NCBI GenBank assembly: GCA_002723255.1
Contig: PBNW01000016.1
Span: 88,839-152,838, forward strand
From: Pelagibacterium sp.
GTDB taxonomy: Bacteria > Pseudomonadota > Alphaproteobacteria > Rhizobiales > Devosiaceae
DNA: 64,000 nt
Direction: 5' to 3'
A program made the translations under genes and the position numbers. Under the pieces are notes generated by a model. That model did not search any database and was not told where the DNA came from. It saw only the letters and a program-made list of their open reading frames with translations. This document shows positions 8,880 through 16,494 of the stretch, piece after piece. Each line of letters starts with the position of its first letter. Within the stretch, counting starts at the first letter, position 1.

Positions 8880-10574
8880 TCAGCCCCGATCGGGCAGCGC
8901 GAAGACGAGGACGGCGTTGCCAGAGCTCGGGCGCTTGATTTCAGGCGTCAGCTGGCTCGGGACGCTCGACGACCAGGAATACCCCCCGACGCCGACCGGA
9001 ACCGCAACATATTGCTTTCCATCGACGGCATAGGCGATGGGATAACCTTGGGCAGCCTGCGGCAGGCGGGTTTCCCAAAGCACTTCGCCGGTTTCTTCGT
9101 CCCATGCGTACATGTGACGATCCCAATCGCCGCCGAACACCAGGCCACCCGCGGTGGTGAGCATGGCCGTATTAGCCGGAGAGCGCGAGGGGTTCTCCCA
9201 GAGCACTTCGCCGGTATCGATGTTCATGGCAACGAAGCGGCCGATATTGTCCGGGCTGTCGGGATGGATGGCACGGGTGCTGCCGACCTGGCCGTTGCCG
9301 CCGCCGCCCTCGACCATCTCGACTTCGCCATAGGTCATGGCCGTGTCGCAGTTGATGCTCATGGGGATATAGACGGCGCGAGTCTGCGGGCTGTAGGCAA
9401 GCGAACGCCAGCTGCGGAACCCGGTCGTGCTCGGGCACATGGTGATGGGCTCACCCAGTTCGGCAATCTTGCCTTCACGATAGTTGGCAAAAGTGCCTTC
9501 ATCGGTGATGTCGATCTGGTCCTGCCAGCCGAGGTCGAAGGCGGGATAGGGCTCACCCGTCTCGCGGTTGCCGCGCCAGAGAATGGCCAGCTTGCCCATG
9601 TTGACGTAGGAGGGCTCCCCGTCGATATCGACAAGGATGTGCTCGAAAGCTTCGTCCATGTCGTTTGTTTCGCCCGGAATGTACTGGCGGAACCATTCGA
9701 TTTCGCCTGTATCGGGGTCGAGCGCCAGGGTGGAGCTGGTATAGAGGGAGGCATCGTCCTGGCCGCGGCTGACGCGGGCCCAGGGCTTGGCCTGGGAGGA
9801 GCCGATATAGACCAGATCGGCTTCGGGATCGTAGGACGCCGAGGTCCAGATATCACCACCGCCGCGCAGGACGTAAGGCATGCCGCCCCAGCTGTCTTCA
9901 CCTTCGGGGGCATCGGAAACGGTGATGGTGCGCCAGACTTCGTCACCGGTTTCGGTATCGAACGCGGCAACACCGCACTTGTCCTCAACAAAACCAAAGC
10001 AACCCATATAGCCGACGATGACCTTGCCGTCGGCGATTACGGGAGCGGCGGTCACGGTCTTGCCCTCTCCGGCGACGTCCGTTTCCCAGACAACCTGCCC
10101 CGAGACCGCGTCAAGCGCGACAAGTCCCGCGTCGGGCGTGGCAAAAAAGACCTTGTCGCCGTAGATGGCCAAACCACGGCTCATCATGCCCGGGCGGAAC
10201 CCTTCGGGCATTTCGCGCCGATACTCCCACAAAAGATCGCCGGTCACCGCATCGAGTGCCTGGGCGATACCATCGGGATTGGCGAGGTACATGACGCCAT
10301 CATAGACGATGGGCGCCGTTTCCTGCCAGCCTGGTTCCATGGACCAGCCCCAGGCAAGGGTCAGATCGCTTACGTTTTCGCGGTCGATCTCATCGAGCGG
10401 GGAATAGCCCCAGCTGTCGAGGGCGCGGCGCCAAAGCAGCCAGTCGCCATCGGCGGGGGCGCTCAGCATTGCATCGGTGACCGGGGTGAACGCATCGTCC
10501 TGGGCCCATGCAGGGACCGAGACGCCAAGGGCAGCGATCAACGCTGCCGCGCTGACAATAGATTTGAGTTTCAT
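8880..10574 (-). CDS. Periplasmic PQQ-dependent dehydrogenase, sorbose/sorbosone dehydrogenase-like
   Basis: A 564-residue soluble quinoprotein oxidising an alcohol, sugar or polyol and passing electrons to the cytochrome c encoded upstream. A signal peptide ends at PAWA-Q (residues 1-24). Repeated propeller blades show as ALDAVTGDLLWE, ALDAVSGQVVWE, ALDPDTGEIEW and DEETGEVLWE. N-terminal and C-terminal segments (TPVTDAML, GNAVLVFALP) recall Ketogulonicigenium sorbose/sorbosone dehydrogenase. The catalytic region reads NDMDEAF with Asp305 and Asp307. The metal-ligand Asn position appears as Gln261 (GSSQAKPW). The start at 10574 has a strong GGAGGAG site; the open frame further upstream belongs to the cytochrome region. 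Confidence 0.88.
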   Translation of the reverse strand: MKLKSIVSAAALIAALGVSVPAWAQDDAFTPVTDAMLSAPADGDWLLWRRALDSWGYSPLDEIDRENVSDLTLAWGWSMEPGWQETAPIVYDGVMYLANPDGIAQALDAVTGDLLWEYRREMPEGFRPGMMSRGLAIYGDKVFFATPDAGLVALDAVSGQVVWETDVAGEGKTVTAAPVIADGKVIVGYMGCFGFVEDKCGVAAFDTETGDEVWRTITVSDAPEGEDSWGGMPYVLRGGGDIWTSASYDPEADLVYIGSSQAKPWARVSRGQDDASLYTSSTLALDPDTGEIEWFRQYIPGETNDMDEAFEHILVDIDGEPSYVNMGKLAILWRGNRETGEPYPAFDLGWQDQIDITDEGTFANYREGKIAELGEPITMCPSTTGFRSWRSLAYSPQTRAVYIPMSINCDTAMTYGEVEMVEGGGGNGQVGSTRAIHPDSPDNIGRFVAMNIDTGEVLWENPSRSPANTAMLTTAGGLVFGGDWDRHMYAWDEETGEVLWETRLPQAAQGYPIAYAVDGKQYVAVPVGVGGYSWSSSVPSQLTPEIKRPSSGNAVLVFALPDRG

Positions 10575-10635
10575 TGTATCTCCTCCAGAAGTTTCCAGAA
10601 TTGGTATCGGGGCTCGCGCGCGGGTCCCGCAGGTG

Positions 10636-11079
10636 TCAGGGAGCGGTGATGGTGATGGCCTGAAGGGCCTCGGGATCGGCCGGCAGTTCACCATCTTGTG
10701 TCGCCGACACGCCGTTGGCGGATAGAATGTAGGCGACGATATCGACATAGGTCTGGTCCGAGAGCGACCCGCCCATGCCGGCGGGCATGGTTGTCGAAAT
10801 GACGTTGTATTTGGCGCCGACCGTCTGCCCGACCCAGCCATATTTAAACACGGACCCTGTAAGATCGGGTGCCGTCGAAAGGACCGAATGGAGGTCCTCG
10901 CCATGGCAACTCGAACAGTTTGCCATGTACTCCTCCTGACCGCGCTCGACCTGCTCGGCGCCGATGGAGCCGCCCTCAAGCGCATGGTCCTGCGCGATCG
11001 CCGGCAGCCCGGTGAAGGCCGCCAATGCGAGCGCGCACCCAAGGACCTGGATGTGCGGGTGCCTGAAGAGAGTTTGCAC
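10636..11079 (-). CDS. Periplasmic monohaem cytochrome c
   Basis: A 147-residue class I cytochrome c that probably accepts electrons from the PQQ dehydrogenase. The signal peptide is QVLGCALALAAFTGLPAIA, the haem motif is Cys55-Ser-Ser-Cys58-His59, and the axial Met is in TTMPAGMGG (98 or 102). The start is a GTG at 11079 with GGAG eight bases upstream; the longer open frame before it is arginine-rich and has no signal peptide at its front. It lies 61 bases before the dehydrogenase in the same direction. Confidence 0.85.
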   Translation of the reverse strand: MQTLFRHPHIQVLGCALALAAFTGLPAIAQDHALEGGSIGAEQVERGQEEYMANCSSCHGEDLHSVLSTAPDLTGSVFKYGWVGQTVGAKYNVISTTMPAGMGGSLSDQTYVDIVAYILSANGVSATQDGELPADPEALQAITITAP

Positions 11080-11124
11080 GGGAGAACTCCATTGATGCAG
11101 AGAGGGAAAGCGAGACGCGGATGC

Positions 11125-11157
11125 CCTGCCGGAGCGCCAAAAGGCGCATCCGGCAGG
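11125..11157. repeat. Strong intergenic hairpin between ThuA-like and cytochrome c genes
   Basis: CCTGCCGGAGCGCC (11125-11138) pairs with GGCGCATCCGGCAGG (11143-11157) with one bulged A and an AAAA loop. There is no following U run, so it is more likely an RNA processing or stability element inside the operon than a terminator. Confidence 0.55.
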
Positions 11158-11171
11158 CACACCCGGGAGGA

Positions 11172-12065
11172 TCAGTCCTGACAGAAGGGCTCTTTGCCCA
11201 TCACGCTGTCGATGCCGCCAAGCACGTGCTGGCGCCAGTTCTCGTCCTCGAGAATTTCGAAGCTGTGGCCGAGTGTGGTGAGCCACGCCCGGCCGCCATC
11301 GTAGTAGTGACACCAGGACACGGGGTTGGTGTCGCCCATGCCGGGATTGCCGTAATAGCCGGCCAGTCCCTGCTCGCGCGTCGCATTGTCGACGCTGAGC
11401 AGAATGCGGACATCGCTGAGCCAACGCGGATCGGGGTTGAGGTTGTAGAACTCTTCATCGCTGAATTGAGTGCCCTCGGCCAGATGCGCGACCGAGACGT
11501 CGTTCTCGCTCTCGACGATGACGGTGCCTGCCTGACGCGGGCCGTGGTCATAGAGCTGGGCGCCAAGAAGACCTTCGAACCATGTCGAGTTGAAATTGGT
11601 GCCGAATGCGTTGTGGATACCCACAAAGCCGCCACCGCCCTCGACATAGATGCGCAGAGCCATCATGCCCAGGCTGGTCACGGCATCGCGGCCGGTGTTG
11701 AAGAATACGATGGCATCATAGGGGCGAAGACCGAATCCGCTTTCGAGATCGGCGGGGTCCTGGCTGGTGGTGACCTCGTAGCCCTGTCCCTCGAGCAGTT
11801 CAGTGAGCGCCTCGACGCCCGCATCGCGATTGTCATGCGGGTTCACGCCCGTAGCGACGTGAGAGAAGATAAAGACCTTCCAGGGCTCTTCGTCACCCGA
11901 AGTACGGTCATACCAGGCGTTGTAGCAGCTATCGTCGATGCTGCCGCAAAAGCCGTATTTCTCGAACGTCGTGTACTGCTCGGGCTGTTGCGCCAGAACG
12001 GGCATGGCGGTCAGGGCGGTCAACACCGTGGCGGCGCCGGCAAGGCGCGCGATTAGCTTGGTCAT
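11172..12065 (-). CDS. Exported ThuA-like (type 1 glutamine amidotransferase fold) protein
   Basis: A 297-residue protein with signal peptide MTKLIARLAGAATVLTALTAMPVLA. The rest has the ThuA fold: KVFIFSHVATGVNPHDNRD, YDAIVFFNTGRDAVTS, YVEGGGGFVGIHNAFG and SWCHYYDGGRAWLTTLGHS are its standard segments. ThuA-family proteins occur in sugar metabolism (trehaloseMaltose, PQQ glucose dehydrogenase fusions), but their activity is poorly defined. It is first in the PQQ locus. The four Cys of the mature part (FCGSIDDSC, SWCHYY, PFCQD) could form periplasmic disulfides. Confidence 0.82.
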   Translation of the reverse strand: MTKLIARLAGAATVLTALTAMPVLAQQPEQYTTFEKYGFCGSIDDSCYNAWYDRTSGDEEPWKVFIFSHVATGVNPHDNRDAGVEALTELLEGQGYEVTTSQDPADLESGFGLRPYDAIVFFNTGRDAVTSLGMMALRIYVEGGGGFVGIHNAFGTNFNSTWFEGLLGAQLYDHGPRQAGTVIVESENDVSVAHLAEGTQFSDEEFYNLNPDPRWLSDVRILLSVDNATREQGLAGYYGNPGMGDTNPVSWCHYYDGGRAWLTTLGHSFEILEDENWRQHVLGGIDSVMGKEPFCQD

Positions 12066-12354
12066 CTAAGTCTCCTCCAAAAATCTCGGTCGGGCTGCAG
12101 CGCCGCTGAGCGGTGATGGCCAGCGGCTGCGCCGGTTGGACAATCTGATCTCCAGCCCCCGCGATTGATGGCACGATAAAATCCGTCATGCAAGATTTAA
12201 TATGAGACTTTGTGTTTCATATGTTGATTTTGCTTTTCGTCGTCAAAACGACAAACGTCAACACCCGGACGTCCAGAATACGACCGGCTGGAGCCTGATT
12301 TGCGCTGTCGGTTGCCGGGCTCGGGCGCGCTGTCGATGGAGCCGCCGGCAGGCT
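12066..12354. promoter_or_regulatory. Leader/promoter region of the PQQ locus
   Basis: No gene is supported here. The part next to the ThuA gene should hold its promoter. The stretch 12191-12245 is AT-rich and contains an inverted repeat listed separately; the remainder shows nothing recognisable. Confidence 0.5.
12200..12222. promoter_or_regulatory. Candidate operator upstream of the PQQ locus
   Basis: ATATGAGAC (12200-12208) and GTTTCATAT (12214-12222) form a 9-bp inverted repeat with one mismatch and a 5-base spacer, 135 bases before the ThuA-like start. The ten-base word CATATGAAAC in this arm recurs at 16407-16416 in front of the GntR gene. Confidence 0.5.
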
Positions 12355-12463
12355 CCTAGAGCCGTTCAGGGTTTGATTGACTCAAATCCTTGGCTCTAAG
12401 TCCTTGTTTTTTCGCGTGTCCGAGCCGCAAAAATCGTTTCACTTTTGCTGGACACGCTCTAGG
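12355..12463. repeat. Two-hairpin intergenic repeat element bounded by CCTAGAGC/GCTCTAGG
   Basis: A 109-base element with perfect 8-bp terminal inverted repeats (12355-12362 and 12456-12463). Inside are two stem-loops: TAGAGCC/GGCTCTA (12357-12363 and 12392-12398) and GCGTGTCC/GGACACGC (12414-12421 and 12450-12457), the latter with an inner GCAAAA/TTTTGC pair. This architecture is familiar from small dispersed intergenic repeats of Hyphomicrobiales. Its right edge supplies the stop codon of the neighbouring gene. Confidence 0.75.
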
Positions 12464-12875
12464 TCTGGACTATGCGGCCCGCCGCGAATTCGGCGGCGAT
12501 GCGTTCAGCCAGCTCGGTCTCGGTATCCTCACGGGCACCGCTCAGCCCCATAGCGCCGAAGAAGACGCCGTCACGCTCGAGCAGAACGCCGCCACCGAGC
12601 GGTGTCACATGGGGAAGATGAGCCAAGGGCATGCCCTCCTTGACCCGCCGCGAAAAGTCCGAGGTCGGCCTGCGAAACAGGGCAGCGCTACGGGCCTTGG
12701 CCAGGGCGGCATCGACCGCTGCGGGAAACGCGCCATCCATGCGCATTTGAACGTTGGACCAGCCGCCATCATCAACTATGGCGATGGCCAGCTCGAACCC
12801 TTTCTCGCGCGCACCGGCCATTGCCGCTTTGGCGATGGCCTCAGCTTGAGCACATGTGAGCGCACGCCGTTCCAT
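12459..12875 (-). CDS. GlcG/HbpS-family protein
   Basis: A 138-residue protein of the GlcG/HbpS (DUF336) family, known to bind haem or cofactors and often encoded beside catabolic oxidoreductases. Family segments are ELAIAIVDDGGW and PLGGGVLLERDGVFFGAMGLSGA, spanning about residues 28-110. I chose the ATG at 12875 because it follows the aroQ stop by two bases (TGACCATG), which favours coupled translation. The TAG stop at 12459-12461 lies inside the terminal repeat of the intergenic element, so the C terminus may have been reset by insertion. It is the last gene of the TRAP-aroQ operon. Confidence 0.8.
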   Translation of the reverse strand: MERRALTCAQAEAIAKAAMAGAREKGFELAIAIVDDGGWSNVQMRMDGAFPAAVDAALAKARSAALFRRPTSDFSRRVKEGMPLAHLPHVTPLGGGVLLERDGVFFGAMGLSGAREDTETELAERIAAEFAAGRIVQT

Positions 12876-12877
12876 GG

Positions 12878-13318
12878 TCAGTTCAGAAGGTCCTTGCGGG
12901 CACACATGGCCTGAACGGCCATGCCATAGCCATCCGCTCCCATTCCCGCCATGACCGCGGTTGCGACCTTGGACACATAGGAATGGTGATAGATGGCCTC
13001 ACGCCGGTGCACATTTGTGATGTGGAACTCAAAGATCGGGCCTGGGAACATCTTGAGCGCGTCGAGCAGGGCAAGCGAGGTGAAGGTGAAGGCCGCCGGA
13101 TTGATGATGATGCCGGCCGCGGTGTCGATCGCTTCGTGCACCCAATCGATCAGGCGTTCTTCGGAATTGGTCTGCCGGAACTCGATCGGACGTGTTCCCG
13201 CGCTTGCCCGGCACAGGTCTTCGACCTGGGCCAGCGTGGTTGCGCCATACAGCTCGGGTTCACGAAGACCAAGCCGGTTGAGATTGGGGCCGTTGAGCAC
13301 GAAAATGGGTTTGGTCAT
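12878..13318 (-). CDS. aroQ: Type II 3-dehydroquinate dehydratase homologue with altered active site
   Basis: A 146-residue AroQ-fold protein. Type II enzymes interconvert 3-dehydroquinate and 3-dehydroshikimate, and here it would serve quinate breakdown beside a TRAP importer. Conserved residues are the N-terminal LNGPNLNRLGLREPELYG with Arg19 and Tyr24, Asn73, and His99 in FHITN. Three normally invariant substrate contacts differ: the His of THTS is Phe79, the Arg of ALRDA is Leu85, and the Arg before HHS is Tyr110. It could therefore act on a related compound rather than dehydroquinate. It lies 18 bases after dctM. Confidence 0.8.
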   Translation of the reverse strand: MTKPIFVLNGPNLNRLGLREPELYGATTLAQVEDLCRASAGTRPIEFRQTNSEERLIDWVHEAIDTAAGIIINPAAFTFTSLALLDALKMFPGPIFEFHITNVHRREAIYHHSYVSKVATAVMAGMGADGYGMAVQAMCARKDLLN

Positions 13319-13336
13319 TACGCGAACTTTCGAAAA

Positions 13337-14638
13337 CTAACCCTGATAGCCGAACATACGCGGCAGCCACAGCACGGTATCGGGAACGAAGGTGAAAAGA
13401 AGCAACGCCGCCAGAAGGGCGCCCAGGAAAGGAAGCGTATCGCCCACGATGTGGCGCAGCTTGGCCCGTGAGATCGACTGCATGACAAAGAGCAGCATGC
13501 CGTAAGGCGGGGTAATCAGCCCGATCATCACGTTGATGACGACGACCACGCCGAAATGGACAAGATCGATGCCCAACGCCGCTGCCGAGGGCACGAGCAC
13601 CGGCACGATGATCAGGATGATCGCCGTCCCCTCCAGCATGCACCCCAAAAGCAAAAGCACGACATTGACGAAGATCAGGAAGGTGATCGGATCGAGATTC
13701 CAAGCGGTCAGTATGGAGCTGAGGGTGGCGGGAATGTTTTCGACGGTGACGACGTAATTGAGAACCAGTGCCCCGGCGATCAGCATGCCGATTGAGACCG
13801 TCGTCTTCGAAGAGGTTACCAGCGACCGGTAGAAACTCCTGAGGCTGATCGAGCGATAAAGAACAATCGAGATGATGAGTGCGTAAGCGGCGGCGACCGC
13901 TGCGGCTTCGGTGGGCGTTGTGATGCCACTGTAAATGCAGAACAGCAGAACGACGGGCATCATCAGCGCGGGAAGCGAGGTCCAGGTTATGCGCGGCAAC
14001 TCGCGCAGCGGCACCGGGTCTTCCACCGGGAAGTTGTTGGTGCGGGCCTTGAAATAGACAATGATTGCCAGCGAAATGCCCATGATGGCGCCGGGGACGA
14101 TGCCGCCCAAAAACAGGTATCCGATCGAGGCGTCGGAAACGAGGGCGTAAAGCACCATGGGGATCGAGGGCGGAATGATCGGCCCGATCACCGCGGACGA
14201 TGCGGTGAGCGCCGCGGCAAAGGAAGCGGGGTATTTGCCGTCGCGGGTCATGAGCGAATAGATCATCTTGCCGGTGCCGGCAGCGTCGGCAATGGCGGAT
14301 CCGGACATGCCGGCAAACACCATCGATTGGAGCACGTTGACCTGGGCCAACCCGCCCCGGAAACGGCCGACGACCGCGTTGCACCATGCCAGCAGCCTGT
14401 CGGAGAGCGAGCCGGTGTTCATGAACTCGGCAGCGAGGATGAAGAGCGGAACGGCCAGGATGATGTAGTTGGAATACATGCGGTTGAGGAACTGCTCGGC
14501 CGCGATGCCCATGTCGAGGCCCGACATGAACAGATAGAGAATGGACCCGGCGATCATGGAAAGGCCGATCGGCAGGCCGAGCACGGCAAGCACCAAAATC
14601 GAGACGATGCAGAGAAAGAAGGGATCGAGAAAAATCAT
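13337..14638 (-). CDS. dctM: TRAP transporter large permease, DctM family
   Basis: A 433-residue inner-membrane protein with about 12 hydrophobic segments. Signatures are PIGLSMIAGSILYLF at the N terminus, MSGSAIADAAGTGKMIY near residue 115 and MIGLITPPYGMLLFVMQ near the C terminus. It forms the channel of a TRAP importer with the DctQ gene it overlaps by four bases. Its neighbours (AroQ homologue, GlcG-like protein, TetR operator upstream) point to import of a shikimate- or quinate-like acid. Confidence 0.93.
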   Translation of the reverse strand: MIFLDPFFLCIVSILVLAVLGLPIGLSMIAGSILYLFMSGLDMGIAAEQFLNRMYSNYIILAVPLFILAAEFMNTGSLSDRLLAWCNAVVGRFRGGLAQVNVLQSMVFAGMSGSAIADAAGTGKMIYSLMTRDGKYPASFAAALTASSAVIGPIIPPSIPMVLYALVSDASIGYLFLGGIVPGAIMGISLAIIVYFKARTNNFPVEDPVPLRELPRITWTSLPALMMPVVLLFCIYSGITTPTEAAAVAAAYALIISIVLYRSISLRSFYRSLVTSSKTTVSIGMLIAGALVLNYVVTVENIPATLSSILTAWNLDPITFLIFVNVVLLLLGCMLEGTAIILIIVPVLVPSAAALGIDLVHFGVVVVINVMIGLITPPYGMLLFVMQSISRAKLRHIVGDTLPFLGALLAALLLFTFVPDTVLWLPRMFGYQG

Positions 14639-15141
14639 TTGGCCGGGCCTTCCAACTCGTCATCGGCATCCTTGCCCCACACCGCAACGCCCGCCCGCCA
14701 GATGTAGCGGGCCATGGTCACCACGGTGAAAACAATGAAGATCGAATAGACGTAGTCGTAACGGAATTTGAGATAGGCGGTCTTTTCCACCTTCATGAAC
14801 AGCACGTAATCGACGATGGCGGGCAGGGCCAGCCCGAACAGGGCGACGAGCGCAATGGCCGTGATCACGGTCATTATCCTGCGAGACCGCGAACTTACCG
14901 AGCTGTAGATGATGTCGAGCCGCACATCGTCGCGCGAGCGCAAGACGAAGGTTGTCCCGAAAAGGACGATCCAGACCCACAAGATTGCGCTGAGTTCATA
15001 GGCCCAGCCACTCTGCATGCGCAGGCCGTAGCGGAACACGATCTGTAGAATGAACAACGCAAACATGGCGCCGAGCATCAAGGCCAGGATGTTCTCGGCC
15101 CGCGCGACAAGCCAGCGCCCAACACGCAATAGTCCGGACAT
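14635..15141 (-). CDS. dctQ: TRAP transporter small permease, DctQ family
   Basis: A 168-residue inner-membrane subunit with four predicted membrane segments. The motif GWAYELSAILWVWIVLFG near residue 45 is typical of DctQ. I chose the ATG at 15141 (MSGLLRVGRW) since GAGGAG sits eight bases upstream, whereas the longer frame would place this ribosome site inside the gene. It lies between dctP and dctM. Confidence 0.9.
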   Translation of the reverse strand: MSGLLRVGRWLVARAENILALMLGAMFALFILQIVFRYGLRMQSGWAYELSAILWVWIVLFGTTFVLRSRDDVRLDIIYSSVSSRSRRIMTVITAIALVALFGLALPAIVDYVLFMKVEKTAYLKFRYDYVYSIFIVFTVVTMARYIWRAGVAVWGKDADDELEGPAK

Positions 15142-15244
15142 GAAAATCTCCTCTTCCCTAAACACTCCGGGCAAAACCCGGGGCAGGCGTCAGGGAAATA
15201 CAGAAAGGGCGCCGCGGCAATAAGCACGGCGCCCGATATGTGCC

Positions 15245-16231
15245 CTAAAGGGCGTTGATGGCTTCAAGCGCGCCTTCGGGCCAGCTGTCCGAAATCTCGG
15301 AGTTCAGGTACTGCTCCTGCGCATAGGCGCGGAAGGCGTCCTGATCGGGCTCGTAGATGTTGAGACCGGCAGCTTCGAACTCGCCGATCAACTGCTCTTC
15401 CATGGCGATGTGTTCGGCCTGGCTCCAGTTGATGGCCTCGCTGGCAGCGGCCTGGAAGGCTTCCTGGTCTTCTGCCGACATGGCGTTCCATGCGTCGGAC
15501 GAGATCACCAGAAGATCATATCCGATCAGGTGCGACGTCAGAACGATCTGGTCCATCACCTCGTAGAACTTCATGTTCTGAACGTTGGGAAGCGGGTTGT
15601 CCTGGCCGTCGATGGCGCCGGTCTGAAGGCCGGTATAGACCTCGGCATAATCCATCGGTGTGGGGTTAGCGCCAATGGAGCTACCCAGGAACTGCCAGGC
15701 ATCACCGCCCGGCATGCGCAGGCGCACGCCTTCCATATCAGCCGGGGTCTGGATTTCCTTATCGATGCGCAGACCAACCTGGCGGGCGCCAAAATAGGTG
15801 GGGCCCAGAATGTGAATGCCGAGCTGATCTTCGGCCATCTGCTTGAATTCTTCGCCCACTTCGCTCTCAAAGAACGTACGCAGGTGCTCGGCATCACGGA
15901 ACAGATAGGCCGAGGTCAAAAGCGACCATTCGGGAATCTGGTTGGAGATATCCTGAGGGGCGATATTGCCCATCTCGAGGTTTCCACGCTGCAGTGCGAC
16001 GAGCTCGGTGCCCTGACGGAACAGGGTTCCGCCGTAATAGGGCTCGATGGTGGCGATGTCGCGCACTGCATCGGCGAACTGGCCCATCATGGCGGCGCGG
16101 ATGTCCTGATCGGAAAACACAGCCGAAAAGCGGAGCGTGGGCGCGTCCTGCGCCATGACCGGCATCGATACTGCAGCCGCAACTGCAACCGAGCCGAGCA
16201 TGAGAGCCCGGCGGGTGAGATTCAAAAGCAT
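15245..16231 (-). CDS. dctP: TRAP transporter solute-binding protein, DctP family
   Basis: A 328-residue periplasmic binding protein. The signal peptide has a twin Arg stretch (NLTRRALMLGSVAVAAAVSMPVMA), although Sec export is equally possible. The ligand Arg is in MEGVRLRMPGG and the hinge in GLQTGAIDGQDNPLPNV. The ATG at 16231 has AAGGAGGAAG in front; the longer open frame crosses the promoter and operator. It is first in the operon dctP-dctQ-dctM-aroQ-glcG-like, 88 bases downstream of a TetR-type operator. Quinate or shikimate is the inferred ligand. Confidence 0.9.
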   Translation of the reverse strand: MLLNLTRRALMLGSVAVAAAVSMPVMAQDAPTLRFSAVFSDQDIRAAMMGQFADAVRDIATIEPYYGGTLFRQGTELVALQRGNLEMGNIAPQDISNQIPEWSLLTSAYLFRDAEHLRTFFESEVGEEFKQMAEDQLGIHILGPTYFGARQVGLRIDKEIQTPADMEGVRLRMPGGDAWQFLGSSIGANPTPMDYAEVYTGLQTGAIDGQDNPLPNVQNMKFYEVMDQIVLTSHLIGYDLLVISSDAWNAMSAEDQEAFQAAASEAINWSQAEHIAMEEQLIGEFEAAGLNIYEPDQDAFRAYAQEQYLNSEISDSWPEGALEAINAL

Positions 16232-16318
16232 AATTATCTTCCTCCTTGTTGCATCCGGCGACGATTGGCGCAGCGTCACGACGCGCGACATCTCTCCTCT
16301 CTCGCCGATCTCAAATGT

Positions 16319-16332
16319 ACGAACTAGTTCGT
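16319..16332. promoter_or_regulatory. Palindromic operator, copy 1 (TRAP-aroQ operon)
   Basis: ACGAACTAGTTCGT is a perfect 14-bp palindrome in front of dctP. Closely related sites at 18200-18213 and 18992-19007 lie before the dehydrogenase/TetR pair and the dehydratase. The common context is ATGTACGAA...GTTmGT. It is the likely site of the TetR protein encoded at 18228. Confidence 0.8.
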
Positions 16333-16405
16333 TTATGTCAAGCAGCTTTCCACCTGCTGTCAATGCATCTACCTTTACCAATAACGTCTGTCAATTTTGA
16401 AAATC

Positions 16406-16416
16406 TCATATGAAAC
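16406..16416. promoter_or_regulatory. Candidate GntR-type operator (TCATATGAAAC)
   Basis: TCATATGA at 16406-16413 is an 8-bp palindrome, extended as CATATGAAAC, 79 bases before the GntR start. The ten-base word is repeated in the inverted repeat upstream of the PQQ locus (12214-12223, opposite strand). Confidence 0.45.
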
Positions 16417-16494
16417 AATTTTACACCGTGATAACGTGAAGGTGACAAGTGCGCAGAGACGTGGCAGGAACAGGCGACGGGGAAGAAAACGATC

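Noticed and set aside
9012-10649. Long open frame of 545 codons opposite the PQQ dehydrogenase gene
   Set aside because: It mirrors the codon structure of the dehydrogenase, is rich in Gly, Asp and His without any domain, lacks a ribosome site, and the opposite strand has a signal peptide, propeller repeats and a strong ribosome site.
13260-14687. Second open frame of 475 codons on the same strand as dctM
   Set aside because: It is an out-of-frame reading of dctM and aroQ, dominated by Arg, His and Ala, with no membrane segments.
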